Shown one piece after another: positions 50,342 to 59,702 of a DNA stretch of 64,000 bases. The stretch is from the NCBI RefSeq assembly GCF_012569785.1, contig NZ_CP046202.1:5671-69670 (forward strand), given 5' to 3'. The translations under genes and the position numbers were made by a program. Position 1 is the first letter of the stretch. Every line of letters starts with the position of its first letter. The notes beneath the pieces are model-generated. The model was given only the letters and a program-made list of their open reading frames with translations, was not told where the DNA came from and ran no database searches. The stretch comes from Enterobacteriaceae endosymbiont of Donacia crassipes (GTDB lineage: Bacteria; Pseudomonadota; Gammaproteobacteria; Enterobacterales; Enterobacteriaceae).

Positions 50342-50362
50342 ATCTTTATTTAAAATAAAGAT
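50342..50362. terminator. inverted repeat between convergent rplY and dapB
   Basis: Two 10-base arms (50342-50351 and 50353-50362, ATCTTTATTT type) are exact reverse complements around one base, so a hairpin of about eight pairs can form. The flanks are T/A-rich. It sits between genes that converge, consistent with a shared intrinsic terminator. Confidence 0.45.
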
Positions 50363-50399
50363 AAATAATTATTTAATCCTTTTATAAAAATTTTATTAT

Positions 50400-51176
50400 T
50401 TATATTTTTAATACATTACTCATATTATACATACCAGTTTTTTTTGTATATAACCAAATAGCAGCTTTAATTGCACCTTCTGCAAATGACTTTCTATTAG
50501 ATGCTCTATGAATTAATTCAATTTGTTCTCCAATAAAAGAAAATAAAACATTATGTTCTCCATATAAATCAGCAGCTCTAATAGAATGACATTTAATTTT
50601 TTTTTTAAAATTATATTTTTTATAGGTTTTAATTATATTATTTTTTAATGATAAAGCTGTTCCAGAAGGAGCATCTATTTTATTTTTATGATGTTTTTCT
50701 ATTATATCTATATCTATTTTATTTTCTAATTTATTTTTACAAAAAATTTTTGTAATATTTTCTAAAATTTTTAATAAAATATTAATACCCAAACTAAAAT
50801 TAGAAGATAAAATAATAGCTATATTTTTTGATATTTTCTTAATTATTAATTTTTGTTGTATACTAAAACCTGTGGTACCAATCACAATTTTTTTATTATA
50901 TGACTTACATATATGAAGATGTTCTATAGTTGATTTAGGATTTGTAAAATCTATTAAAATATCAAAATAATTTATGATGTCTATCAAATTAGATTTAATA
51001 TTTAAAAAATTAGATTTATAAAGAATTTTTTTTTTTTCTTTCAAGGAAGATTTTGTTTCTATAACCCCATTTAATAAAATATTTTTTATTGTTTGAGTAT
51101 TTAATAGTTTTAAAATACTTTGCCCCATACGCCCATTAATTCCTGCAATAGCTAAACGAATTTGATTTTTATTCAT
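50400..51176 (-). CDS. dapB: 4-hydroxy-tetrahydrodipicolinate reductase DapB
   Basis: NAD(P)H reduction step after DapA in diaminopimelate/lysine synthesis. 258 residues (E. coli 273): nucleotide-binding AIAGINGRMGQSIL, DFTNPKSTIEHL, VIGTTGFS, SSNFSLGINILLKIL, the catalytic IIEKHHKNKIDAPSGTAL (His and Lys retained) and IELIHRASNRKSFAEGAIKAA. Last of ileS-lspA-dapB; as I recall E. coli has fkpB, ispH and rihC between lspA and dapB. Confidence 0.97.
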   Translation of the reverse strand: MNKNQIRLAIAGINGRMGQSILKLLNTQTIKNILLNGVIETKSSLKEKKKILYKSNFLNIKSNLIDIINYFDILIDFTNPKSTIEHLHICKSYNKKIVIGTTGFSIQQKLIIKKISKNIAIILSSNFSLGINILLKILENITKIFCKNKLENKIDIDIIEKHHKNKIDAPSGTALSLKNNIIKTYKKYNFKKKIKCHSIRAADLYGEHNVLFSFIGEQIELIHRASNRKSFAEGAIKAAIWLYTKKTGMYNMSNVLKI

Positions 51177-51204
51177 AAATATAAACCTATAAAATATATT
51201 ATTT

Positions 51205-51690
51205 TTAAAATGATAGAAAAATATTATTTTTTAATATAACAATAAAACCAATAAAAATTAAAATATCTGCAAAATTAAAAATAGGAAATTGATAATTAAA
51301 AATATGTATATTGATAAAATCTATTACAAAACCACAATAAATTCTATTAATTAGATTACTTAATATTCCACTAATTATAAAATTATATGATAACTGAATA
51401 TTTTTATTTTTTAATAAAAATTTAATATAAAATAAAATTAAAATACTTATCATTGTAAAAAAATAAATAGTAATTTTATTGTTTTTTAAAAAACCTAAAC
51501 TAATACCATAGTTACGTATATAAGTAAAATTTATATAATTATTTATATAATAATATTCATATAATTTTATATTTTTAATAATTAAAATTTTACTAAAAAA
51601 ATCTATAATTATAAGTAATATAATATAAATATTAAATAAATATTTTATTGTTTTAAACAAAATATTAAATAAATAGACGTTTTTCTCCAT
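51205..51690 (-). CDS. lspA: lipoprotein signal peptidase LspA
   Basis: Inner-membrane aspartyl protease cleaving diacylglyceryl-prolipoproteins; retention implies some lipoproteins remain. 161 residues (E. coli 164) with four membrane segments. RNYGISLGF (59-67) and the catalytic aspartates Asp124 (in GFVIDFI) and Asp142 (in NFAD) are present. The family motif GNxxDR reads SNLINR, so its Asp is Asn115. The first 26 bases overlap the end of ileS, indicating coupling. Confidence 0.92.
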   Translation of the reverse strand: MEKNVYLFNILFKTIKYLFNIYIILLIIIDFFSKILIIKNIKLYEYYYINNYINFTYIRNYGISLGFLKNNKITIYFFTMISILILFYIKFLLKNKNIQLSYNFIISGILSNLINRIYCGFVIDFINIHIFNYQFPIFNFADILIFIGFIVILKNNIFLSF

Positions 51691-54463
51691 TTCCTGTCAT
51701 ATTTAATTGACAACGATTACAAATATTATTTACTATATGTTTTTCATGATACCAACAACGTTGACACTTCATATATTTTGATTTCATAATTTGAAATTTT
51801 TGTATTAATTTATTTTTAATTTCTGTTTTTTCTAAAAAAATAGTAATATTAGAAATTAGTAATAAAAAACGTAATTCTGAACCTAATAATGATAACCTAT
51901 CATAAGTATCTTTTTTTACAAATACAATTATATCTACTTCTAAAGAACTTTTAATAATTTTTTTATTTCTTGCAAATTCTATAATTTGATTAATTTCATT
52001 TTTAAAAATAAAAATATCATTCCAATATTCATTATTCATGATGTCTTTTGATGAAAAATAAAATAAATTAGAATACCATTCTTCCATAAAAATATATTTA
52101 CTTCTTAACCCAGGAATATAATTCCAAATTTCATGAGCTGTAAAAGATAATATTGGAGCAATCCATCTTACTAAAGATTCAAGAATCATATATAGAGCAG
52201 TTTGACAACTTAATCTTTCTATACTACATTTTTTAAATGTATATTGTCTATCTTTAATAATATCAAAATATATTGAACCTAAATCTATAGAACAAAATTG
52301 TATTATTTCTTTAATAACATTTTGTATATTATATATTTTATAATATTTAATAATTTTATTTTGCACAATTTTTGTTTTATTAATAATCCATTTATCCAAA
52401 ATTACCATTTTACTCGGTTCTACTATATTTTTATCTGGTTTAAAATCATATAAATTTGATAATAAAAATCTAGCTGTGTTACGAATACGTCTGTAAATTT
52501 CTGTAATTCTTTTTAAAATGTCATTAGACATATTAATTTCATTAGAATAATCTGTAGAAGCTACCCATAATCTAAGAATATCACTACCTAAATTAGTTAT
52601 TATATCTTGAGGTTTAATAATATTACCTAAAGATTTAGACATTTTTTTTCCTTGACTATCTACAGTAAATCCATGACTAATAACTGTTTTATAAGGAGGA
52701 TGACGATGTATGATGAATGAAATAATTAATGATGATATAAACCATCCTCTATATTGATCTGTTCCTTCTAAATACATATCAATAGTATTATTTTTAAATT
52801 CTTTAATTTGATTTATAATTGAATTGTAAGTTGAACCTGAATCAAACCATACATCTAATGTATCTGTAACTTTTTCATAAAAAATAGAATCATTACCTAA
52901 AAATTCTTTAATATCTAAATCCCACCATGCTTGTATACCTTTTTGTTCAATTATACAAGCTATTTTTTCAATAAATTTTAATGAATGACTGTGTATTTTT
53001 TGTGTTTTTTTATGAATAAATAAAGGAATTGGAATGCCCCAAATTCTTTGTCTAGAAATACACCAATCAGGTCTTTTATCTAACATAATAGACATTTTTT
53101 TATATCCCCAATTAGGTATCCATTTTACTTTTTTAATTGATTTTTTTACTAGTTGTCTAAAATTATCTTTATCTATATTAATAAACCATTGTGGGGTAGA
53201 TATATAAATAATTGGAATTTTATGACGCCAACAATATGGATATTTATGTATATAATCATCTATTAAAAATAATGACTCTTTTTTTTTTAAAATATCTAAT
53301 ATTATTTTTTGTGAATAAAATACATTAATATTATCTAATTTAGGATGAATACCTTTTATAAAAAATCCTTTTTTATCTATAATATTTTTCATAGGTTTTA
53401 TATTATGTTGATGACATATATTATAATCATCTAATCCGTGATTAGGAGCTATATGAACAATACCAGTACCTGATTGTTCAGAAACATAATTATTTATAAT
53501 TAAATATGAAATTTTATTATTTAAAGGATTATATATTAATAAATTTTTAAAATTTTGGCCTTGTATTTCTCCTAAAATTTTCCAATTTATAATTTTTGCT
53601 TTATTCATAATAATATTTACTAAGTTTTTTGCTATAATTATAATATCTTTATTAATTTTAATTAATTGATAATATATTTTTGGATTAATAACAATTGCTT
53701 GATTTGCTGGTATACTCCACGGTGTAGTAGTCCATATTAAAAAAGAAATATTATTATTATTCTTTATTTTTAAATTTAAAATTTTTGAAAAAAAATCATT
53801 ATTAACAATAGTAAATTTAATATAACATGTTAATGTTTTTTTCTTTATATAATTTACTTCAGCTTCTGCTAAAGAAGAAATGCATTTTATACACCAATAT
53901 ACTGGTTTTACTCCTTTATATATATAATTATGTTTAATAACTTTACCTAAAGTACGTACAATATTTGCTTCTGTTTTAAAATTCATTGTTAAATAAGGAT
54001 TTAACCAATCAGCTAATATTCCTAATCTAATAAAATCTTTTTTTTGTCTGGAAATTTGTTTTAAAACATATTTTCTACATTCAATTCTAAATTCTTTTTT
54101 AGAAAAATTTTTGTTCTTATTTTTTAAAATTTTTTCTACTTTTTGTTCTATAGGTAAACCATGACAATCCCATCCAGGAACAAAAGGAGTATAATAACCA
54201 TTCATATTTTTAGATTTTAAAATAATATCTTTTAAAATTTTATTAAAAGCATGTCCAATGTGAATATCACCATTTGCATAAGGTGGTCCATCATGTAAAA
54301 TAAATTTTCTTTTTTTTTGTTTTTTTATATTCAAAATTTTTTTATATAAATTATCTTTTTCCCATTGTTTTAATATTATTAATTCATTAGTTGCTAAATT
54401 AGCTTTCATTGGAAATTTTGTTTTTGGTAAATTTAATTGAAATTTATTTTTCATACTTATCAT
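51665..54463 (-). CDS. ileS: isoleucine--tRNA ligase
   Basis: Charges tRNA-Ile and edits valine. 932 residues (E. coli 938): HIGH motif in HDGPPYANGDIHIGHAFNKILKD, VPGWDCHGLPIE, editing domain with LIWTTTPWSIPANQAI and the GTGIVHIAPNHGLDDY block, RPDWCISRQRIWGIPIPLF, DVWFDSGST, KMSKS in GKKMSKSLGN, and the C-terminal zinc knuckle CQRCWYHE ... CNRC. An ATG three codons downstream (54454) aligns about equally well with the E. coli start. ileS-lspA overlap by 26 bases; rpsT is divergent as in E. coli, with ribF missing in between. Confidence 0.97.
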   Translation of the reverse strand: MISMKNKFQLNLPKTKFPMKANLATNELIILKQWEKDNLYKKILNIKKQKKRKFILHDGPPYANGDIHIGHAFNKILKDIILKSKNMNGYYTPFVPGWDCHGLPIEQKVEKILKNKNKNFSKKEFRIECRKYVLKQISRQKKDFIRLGILADWLNPYLTMNFKTEANIVRTLGKVIKHNYIYKGVKPVYWCIKCISSLAEAEVNYIKKKTLTCYIKFTIVNNDFFSKILNLKIKNNNNISFLIWTTTPWSIPANQAIVINPKIYYQLIKINKDIIIIAKNLVNIIMNKAKIINWKILGEIQGQNFKNLLIYNPLNNKISYLIINNYVSEQSGTGIVHIAPNHGLDDYNICHQHNIKPMKNIIDKKGFFIKGIHPKLDNINVFYSQKIILDILKKKESLFLIDDYIHKYPYCWRHKIPIIYISTPQWFINIDKDNFRQLVKKSIKKVKWIPNWGYKKMSIMLDKRPDWCISRQRIWGIPIPLFIHKKTQKIHSHSLKFIEKIACIIEQKGIQAWWDLDIKEFLGNDSIFYEKVTDTLDVWFDSGSTYNSIINQIKEFKNNTIDMYLEGTDQYRGWFISSLIISFIIHRHPPYKTVISHGFTVDSQGKKMSKSLGNIIKPQDIITNLGSDILRLWVASTDYSNEINMSNDILKRITEIYRRIRNTARFLLSNLYDFKPDKNIVEPSKMVILDKWIINKTKIVQNKIIKYYKIYNIQNVIKEIIQFCSIDLGSIYFDIIKDRQYTFKKCSIERLSCQTALYMILESLVRWIAPILSFTAHEIWNYIPGLRSKYIFMEEWYSNLFYFSSKDIMNNEYWNDIFIFKNEINQIIEFARNKKIIKSSLEVDIIVFVKKDTYDRLSLLGSELRFLLLISNITIFLEKTEIKNKLIQKFQIMKSKYMKCQRCWYHEKHIVNNICNRCQLNMTGNGEKRLFI

Positions 54464-54594
54464 CTTTAATTTTGAAATTTATTTCAAATATAAAATTTTA
54501 TTTTATTTATTTAAGAATATTATATATAATAATATTTTATGTAAATATTTTATAAAAATAAAATATAATAAGTATTATAATTATTGGATATTAT

Positions 54595-54858
54595 ATGGCT
54601 AACATAAAATCATCTAAAAAAAGAGTTTTAAAAGCAGAACAAAATAGACAACATAATATAAAATATCGTTCTATGTTACGTACTTTTATTAAAAAAGTTA
54701 ATAATGCTATTTTTGAAAAAAATATTGAATTATCTAAAAAAATGTTTAGAAAAATGCAATCTATAATAGATAAACAAGCACAAAAAAATTTAATTCATAA
54801 AAATAAAGCATCTCGTTATAAATCTAGAATTTATAGTAAAATTACAAAAATCATCTAA
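54595..54858 (+). CDS. rpsT: 30S ribosomal protein S20
   Basis: Primary 16S rRNA-binding protein of the small subunit. 87 residues, the E. coli length, all helical and Lys-rich: MANIKSSKKRVLKAEQNR, MLRTFIKKV, IDKQAQKNLIHKNKASRYKSRI. Starts with ATG; E. coli uses a poor UUG start for feedback control, so this regulatory feature is not kept. Divergent from ileS. Confidence 0.97.
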   Translation: MANIKSSKKRVLKAEQNRQHNIKYRSMLRTFIKKVNNAIFEKNIELSKKMFRKMQSIIDKQAQKNLIHKNKASRYKSRIYSKITKII

Positions 54859-54919
54859 ATATTATTAAATTATGTAAAATTATAAAATTAATATAATTAA
54901 TAGGTATTATATAATTAAT

Positions 54920-55234
54920 ATGCTAATTTCTTTGACAAGCAAAGCCGCAAAAAAAATAAAATCTTTAAATCATAAAAATATGAATTTTAGAGTATTTATT
55001 AAAGGTGGAGGATGTAGTGGTTTTAAATATGATTTTATATTAGATAAAATTATAAAAAAAAGTGATTTTTTAATAAAAACATTAGGTGTAAATATTATTA
55101 TTGATATGATAAGTTTACAATATTTATCAGGAAGTATAATTGATTATATTGAAAATATTGAAGAAGCAAAATTTATTATTAAAAATCCATATATGAAAAA
55201 TAAATGTAATTGTGGTTATTCTTTTGACATTTAA
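54920..55234 (+). CDS. erpA: iron-sulfur cluster insertion protein ErpA
   Basis: A-type carrier delivering 4Fe-4S/2Fe-2S clusters to apoproteins; in this window LeuC and LipA are candidate clients. 104 residues (E. coli 114) with the three cluster cysteines in GGGCSGFKYDF and the C-terminal CNCGYSF. The segment DMISLQYLSGSIIDYIEN matches ErpA better than IscA or SufA. The N-terminus is about eight residues shorter than in E. coli. Confidence 0.93.
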   Translation: MLISLTSKAAKKIKSLNHKNMNFRVFIKGGGCSGFKYDFILDKIIKKSDFLIKTLGVNIIIDMISLQYLSGSIIDYIENIEEAKFIIKNPYMKNKCNCGYSFDI

Positions 55235-55269
55235 TATTAAAACTAGAATTATTCTGTAAGAGGAAATAT

Positions 55270-55968
55270 ATGTCTAATACTAAATTAGTTTTATTACGTC
55301 ATGGAGAAAGTGAATGGAATAAAAAAAATTTATTTACTGGTTGGCATGATATTGAATTAACCAAAGAAGGAGAAATTGAAGCAAAACAAGCAGGAAAAAT
55401 TTTAAAAATAAATAATTTAAAATTTGATTATGCATATACATCTTTTTTAAAAAGAGCAATATGTACTTTGTGGTTAACATTAAATAAATTAGATCAATTA
55501 TGGATACCTGTAAAAAAAACATGGAGATTAAATGAAAGACATTACGGAAAATTACAGGGGATGAATAAAAATCAAGCTATAAAAAAATTTGGTAAGGAAC
55601 AAGTTAAACAATGGAGACGTAGTTTTAATATAGCTCCCCCCCCATTATCTATAGATGATTTCAGATGGCCTAGATTTGATTTTAAATATTCTAAATTAGA
55701 AGATTATCAATTACCTTTATCAGAAAGTTTATCTACAACTTTAAAAAGAGTAATACATGTATGGGATAATCATATATCTAATAAAATTAGAAATGGAGAA
55801 CGTATTTTAATTGTTGCTCATGGTAATTCATTAAGAGCTTTAATAAAACATATAGAAAATATAAATGATAAAGATATTATCAATTTAAATATAGCTACGG
55901 GTATACCTATTATTTATGAATTTAATAATAATTTAGATTATATTAATAAATATTATTTAAATAATTAA
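55270..55968 (+). CDS. gpmA: 2,3-bisphosphoglycerate-dependent phosphoglycerate mutase
   Basis: Glycolytic interconversion of 3- and 2-phosphoglycerate. 232 residues (E. coli 250, shorter C-terminus). LVLLRHGESEWNKKNLFTGWHDIELTKEG carries the phosphohistidine, RAICTLWLTL, NERHYGKLQGMNK the catalytic Glu, and the FSxxP-like segment reads FNIAPPPLS. The second catalytic His lies in IVAHGNSLRALIKHIE. Pro-Pro-Pro of that segment is encoded within a C8 tract. AGAGGAAA precedes the ATG. Convergent with pta. Confidence 0.97.
   Translation: MSNTKLVLLRHGESEWNKKNLFTGWHDIELTKEGEIEAKQAGKILKINNLKFDYAYTSFLKRAICTLWLTLNKLDQLWIPVKKTWRLNERHYGKLQGMNKNQAIKKFGKEQVKQWRRSFNIAPPPLSIDDFRWPRFDFKYSKLEDYQLPLSESLSTTLKRVIHVWDNHISNKIRNGERILIVAHGNSLRALIKHIENINDKDIINLNIATGIPIIYEFNNNLDYINKYYLNN
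55636..55643 (+). repeat. C8 homopolymer in gpmA
   Basis: Eight consecutive C bases encode most of Pro-Pro-Pro in GpmA. CCC codons are rare in the rest of the window, so the tract is conspicuous. Frame intact as given. Confidence 0.9.
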
Positions 55969-55982
55969 TAAAATACAATCTT

Positions 55983-58133
55983 CTAATATTTATTAGCAGA
56001 TTGAATAGCTGTTACTGCAATAGTATAAATTATATCTTCGATAGAAGCTCCTCTTGAAAGATCATTAATTGGTTGTTTTATACCTTGTAAAATAGGTCCT
56101 ATAGAAATAATATCAGAAGATCTTTGCACTGCTTTATATGTTGTATTACCTGTATTAAGATCAGGGAATATAATAATATTAGCTTTCCCTGCAACTAATG
56201 AGTTTGGAGCTTTATATTTAGCAACATCATTTATAACAGCTGTATCATATTGTAGAGGACCATCTATTAAAAGATTTGGTAGTTTATTTTTTACTAATTT
56301 AGTAGCTTTATATACTTTTTCCACTTCAACACCTTTAGCTGATGCACCTGTTGAGTAAGAAATCATTGCTACTTTAGGTCTAAAATTAAATAATTTACTA
56401 GTTTCTACTGATTGTATAGCTATTTCAGCTAATTGTTTATAATTAGGATTAGGATTAATTGCACAATCACCATATATTAATATATTTGTAGGTAATAACA
56501 TAATAAATATAGATGAAATAATAGAATATTTAGATAAAGTTTTAATGATTTGTAATGCAGGTCTAATAGTATTAGCTGTAGTTGTATTAGCTCCTGAAAC
56601 TATACCATCAACTTTATTTTCTTTTAACATCATAGTTGCTAAAAACATATTATCTTTTAATAATTGTATCGCCTCGTATTTTTTTAAAAATTTATTTTTT
56701 CTTATATATATTAATTTTTCTATATAATCATTTCTTATTAAATCTGGGTCTATAACATTAATATTATTAACAATAATATTGTTCTTTTTAGATATATTTA
56801 TAATTTCTTCAATTTTTCCTAATAAAATACAATTAGCAATATTTTTTTCAGAACATATTGATGCTGCTTTTAAAATTCGTAATTCATTGCCTTCTGGTAA
56901 TAAAATTGTTTTTTTAATTTTACTTGCTTTATTTAATAAATTATATTTAAAAATAAATGGAGAAATGTAAAATTTATAATTCAAATATTTTTGATTAAAA
57001 ATATTTGAAGGAATGTATAATTTAGTATAATTAATAATATTTGTAATTAAATTAGTATCGTCTATTGGAAAATCATATTTATAAATATTTTCTAATTTTA
57101 TAAAAGTATTATATAAATTATCTTCTATATAAAATATAGATATATTATTATTAATAATAATTTTAATAATTTTATCTATTATATTATTTTCATAAGTTTT
57201 ATCATTTTTTATAAAATCTGTAAATAAAATTGTATTAAAAAAAATATTTTTAGATAATATTTTATATATATTTTTTATTATTTTTTCATTTTTAAAAGAA
57301 ATAATTAGTAAGGATTTACTAAATTTTTGTGGATCTATAAATATTTTATTATCAAAGTAAATAATATATTTAATTTTTTTAAATTTAGTATTATTAATTA
57401 CATTACAATTTAAATAATTACATATTAATTTTACATTAATACCAAATACAAAATTTTTTAACCATGGAATTAATATAATATTTTTTTTTTTGGGAAATAA
57501 AGGTTTTTTATGTACAAAATTATTTTTTTTTATATAAAAAAAATACTTAAAAATATTTAAATTATAAAAAAAAGGGTTATTATTTTGATATTCATATTTA
57601 TTTTTAATAAATAAATATGTATTTTTAATATTAAAATTATTTAATTTTTTTTTAAAAAGAATTTTAATCTTAGATTCTATTTTTTCTAAATTTTTATTTA
57701 TTAATGATATTGATGTAACAAAAATTATTTTTGCATTAAATATATTTGCTATATCGCAATTTAATTGAAAGATTAATTGTTTAATATAAATAGGAATTAT
57801 ACCTTCTATAAAAAGAATATCTGTATTGTGTATATCTTTATAAGATTTTTGAATTATATTATTTATAATATTGTTATATTCAATATTATTTTTTAATAAA
57901 TTAATATTATTTATTTTTATTGGATCAATAGATTTTATATTAGAAAAATTATAGATATTTAAAATATTATTAGTATAATTAAAATTATAATTTTCTATAT
58001 TAGAAATAGGTTTAAAAAAATTACATTTTAAATTATTATTTTTTATAATTTTTAAAATTCCTAAATTTATACTTGTAAAAAAATGTATATCTACATCTAT
58101 TGGTATAGATATAATCACTTTTTTTTTAAACAT
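55983..58133 (-). CDS. pta: phosphate acetyltransferase, N-terminal domain eroded
   Basis: Converts acetyl-CoA and phosphate to acetyl phosphate, which AckA turns into acetate and ATP. 716 residues (E. coli 714). The C-terminal catalytic domain (about 400-716) is highly conserved: ILLPEGNELRILKAA, DGIVSGANTTTANTIRPALQIIKT, YGDCAINPNPN, MISYSTGASAKG, DGPLQYDTAV, KANIIIFPDLNTGNTTYKAVQRSS. The N-terminal half, corresponding to the P-loop-like and DRTGG regulatory domains, is Ile/Asn/Lys-rich and hard to align; the E. coli nucleotide-binding-like loop near residue 11 is not recognisable. Still open throughout. 32 bp downstream of ackA. Confidence 0.95.
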   Translation of the reverse strand: MFKKKVIISIPIDVDIHFFTSINLGILKIIKNNNLKCNFFKPISNIENYNFNYTNNILNIYNFSNIKSIDPIKINNINLLKNNIEYNNIINNIIQKSYKDIHNTDILFIEGIIPIYIKQLIFQLNCDIANIFNAKIIFVTSISLINKNLEKIESKIKILFKKKLNNFNIKNTYLFIKNKYEYQNNNPFFYNLNIFKYFFYIKKNNFVHKKPLFPKKKNIILIPWLKNFVFGINVKLICNYLNCNVINNTKFKKIKYIIYFDNKIFIDPQKFSKSLLIISFKNEKIIKNIYKILSKNIFFNTILFTDFIKNDKTYENNIIDKIIKIIINNNISIFYIEDNLYNTFIKLENIYKYDFPIDDTNLITNIINYTKLYIPSNIFNQKYLNYKFYISPFIFKYNLLNKASKIKKTILLPEGNELRILKAASICSEKNIANCILLGKIEEIINISKKNNIIVNNINVIDPDLIRNDYIEKLIYIRKNKFLKKYEAIQLLKDNMFLATMMLKENKVDGIVSGANTTTANTIRPALQIIKTLSKYSIISSIFIMLLPTNILIYGDCAINPNPNYKQLAEIAIQSVETSKLFNFRPKVAMISYSTGASAKGVEVEKVYKATKLVKNKLPNLLIDGPLQYDTAVINDVAKYKAPNSLVAGKANIIIFPDLNTGNTTYKAVQRSSDIISIGPILQGIKQPINDLSRGASIEDIIYTIAVTAIQSANKY

Positions 58134-58165
58134 TATTATATGCCTTTTTTATTTATTAGAAAAAA

Positions 58166-59377
58166 TTATTTCATATTATGAATAATTTTAAATGTATCTT
58201 GTGATATCATTAATTCTTCATTTGTAGGAATAACTAATATAGGTCTACTTAAATTAGTACTTATAAGTCCAATTTTACCATATTTAATTTTATTATTTAA
58301 TTTTTTATCAATAAAAAAATTTAAAATTTTTAATTTTTTTATTGTTTTTTCTCGAATTAATATACTATTTTCTCCAATACCACCTGTAAAAATTATAGCA
58401 TGTATTTTATTTTGCATTAATATGCTATAAGATGCTATATATTTAGTTAAACTATGTACAAATACATCAGTAGCTATTTTAATATTATTGTTTTTAAAAT
58501 AATTTTCTTCAATATATCTAAAATCACTAGTAATATTTGTTAATCCTAACATACCTGATTTTTTAGTTAAAATATTATAAATTTTATCTATACTAAGATT
58601 TAATTCATTAAACATATAAAAAATAATTGCTGGGTCAATATTACCACATCTAGTTCCCATTACTAATCCTTCTAAAGGTGTTAAACCCATAGAAGTATCT
58701 ACACTTTTACCATTATTTATTGCAGTAATAGATGAACCATTACCTAAATGACATGAAATACAATTAAAATTATTTAATTTTATATTTAAAAATTTAGCTG
58801 CTTTTTTAGTAACATATTTATGGCTAGTACCATGTGCACCATAACGACGTATTTTATATTTTTCATAAAATTTAATAGGTAATGCGTATAAATATGATTC
58901 AATAGGTATTGTTTGATGGAAAGCTGTATCAAATACAGCAATTTGTTTAGATTTTAAATGTGGTAAAATTTTTTTTATTTCTTTTATACCTATTACTTGG
59001 ATAGGATTGTGTAAAGGTGCAAAAACAGATGCTTTTTCTATTGCTTTAAGTACAATATCCGTAATTAATATAGAATTAGTAAATTTTTCACCACCATGTA
59101 CTATACGGTGACCAACACCTATAATATTATTATATAGTAGTAAATATTTTTTTAATATTTCGTCTACTAAATAATTTAATATAAATTTATGAGTAATTTT
59201 ATTATTAAATTTAATTTTATTTTTTTTTTTATTAAAATTCCATACAATTAAAGAACTATTATCATAAAAATTTTCAGCTAAACCAGATAATAAAATTTTT
59301 TTTTTGATAGGATTTATGACTGAAAATTTTAAAGAAGAACTACCACAATTAATCACAAGTATTAATTTATTTAACAT
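58166..59377 (-). CDS. ackA: acetate kinase
   Basis: Makes ATP from acetyl phosphate. 403 residues (E. coli 400): LVINCGSSSLKFSV, GHRIVHGGEKF, APLHNPIQVIGI, AVFDTAFHQTIP (catalytic Asp), RRYGAHGTSHKYV, SCHLGNGSSITAI, DTSMGLTPLEGLVMGTRCGNIDPAI, IIFTGGIGENS. ackA-pta is the E. coli operon order. An ATG with a purine-rich site upstream; the region before it, up to tRNA-Cys, has no other gene. Confidence 0.97.
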   Translation of the reverse strand: MLNKLILVINCGSSSLKFSVINPIKKKILLSGLAENFYDNSSLIVWNFNKKKNKIKFNNKITHKFILNYLVDEILKKYLLLYNNIIGVGHRIVHGGEKFTNSILITDIVLKAIEKASVFAPLHNPIQVIGIKEIKKILPHLKSKQIAVFDTAFHQTIPIESYLYALPIKFYEKYKIRRYGAHGTSHKYVTKKAAKFLNIKLNNFNCISCHLGNGSSITAINNGKSVDTSMGLTPLEGLVMGTRCGNIDPAIIFYMFNELNLSIDKIYNILTKKSGMLGLTNITSDFRYIEENYFKNNNIKIATDVFVHSLTKYIASYSILMQNKIHAIIFTGGIGENSILIREKTIKKLKILNFFIDKKLNNKIKYGKIGLISTNLSRPILVIPTNEELMISQDTFKIIHNMK

Positions 59378-59517
59378 TTTATATCCTATATATACATTTT
59401 ATGTATAACTAATAATTATATATAAAAAATAATAAAATTATATATAAAATATATTATAAAAATTCTAAAATATATTATATACATAATTAATAATTTATTA
59501 TATAATTAATTTTGTTA

Positions 59518-59588
59518 GGCGCATTGGCAGAATGGTTATGCAGAGGATTGCAAATCCTCTTATTTCGGTTCAATTCCGAGATGCGCCT
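59518..59588 (+). tRNA. cysT: tRNA-Cys (GCA)
   Basis: GGCGCAT acceptor start pairs with ATGCGCC, discriminator U73 (a cysteine identity element), anticodon loop TTGCAAA (GCA) and T loop GTTCAATTC. 71 nt, no CCA. Followed by tRNA-Leu(UAA) as in the E. coli glyW-cysT-leuZ cluster; a glycine tRNA is not present upstream here. Confidence 0.96.
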
Positions 59589-59599
59589 AAAATTCTCTT

Positions 59600-59686
59600 A
59601 CCCAGATGGTGGAATTGGTAGACACAAGGGACTTAAAATCCCTCGGCATTTATATTGCTATGCGGGTTCAATTCCCGCTCTGGGTA
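59600..59686 (+). tRNA. leuZ: tRNA-Leu (UAA)
   Basis: Class II tRNA: ACCCAGA acceptor pairs with TCTGGGT, discriminator A, anticodon loop CTTAAAA (UAA, reading UUA/UUG), long variable arm CGGCATTTATATTGCTATG, T loop GTTCAATTC. UUA is the dominant leucine codon in this window, so this is likely the most used leucine tRNA. 11 bp after tRNA-Cys. No CCA encoded. Confidence 0.96.
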
Positions 59687-59702
59687 AAATATAATAAATA
59701 TT

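Noticed and set aside
59512-59694. 60-residue reading frame across tRNA-Cys and tRNA-Leu
   Set aside because: It follows from the GC-richer tRNA sequence and has no protein-like features.
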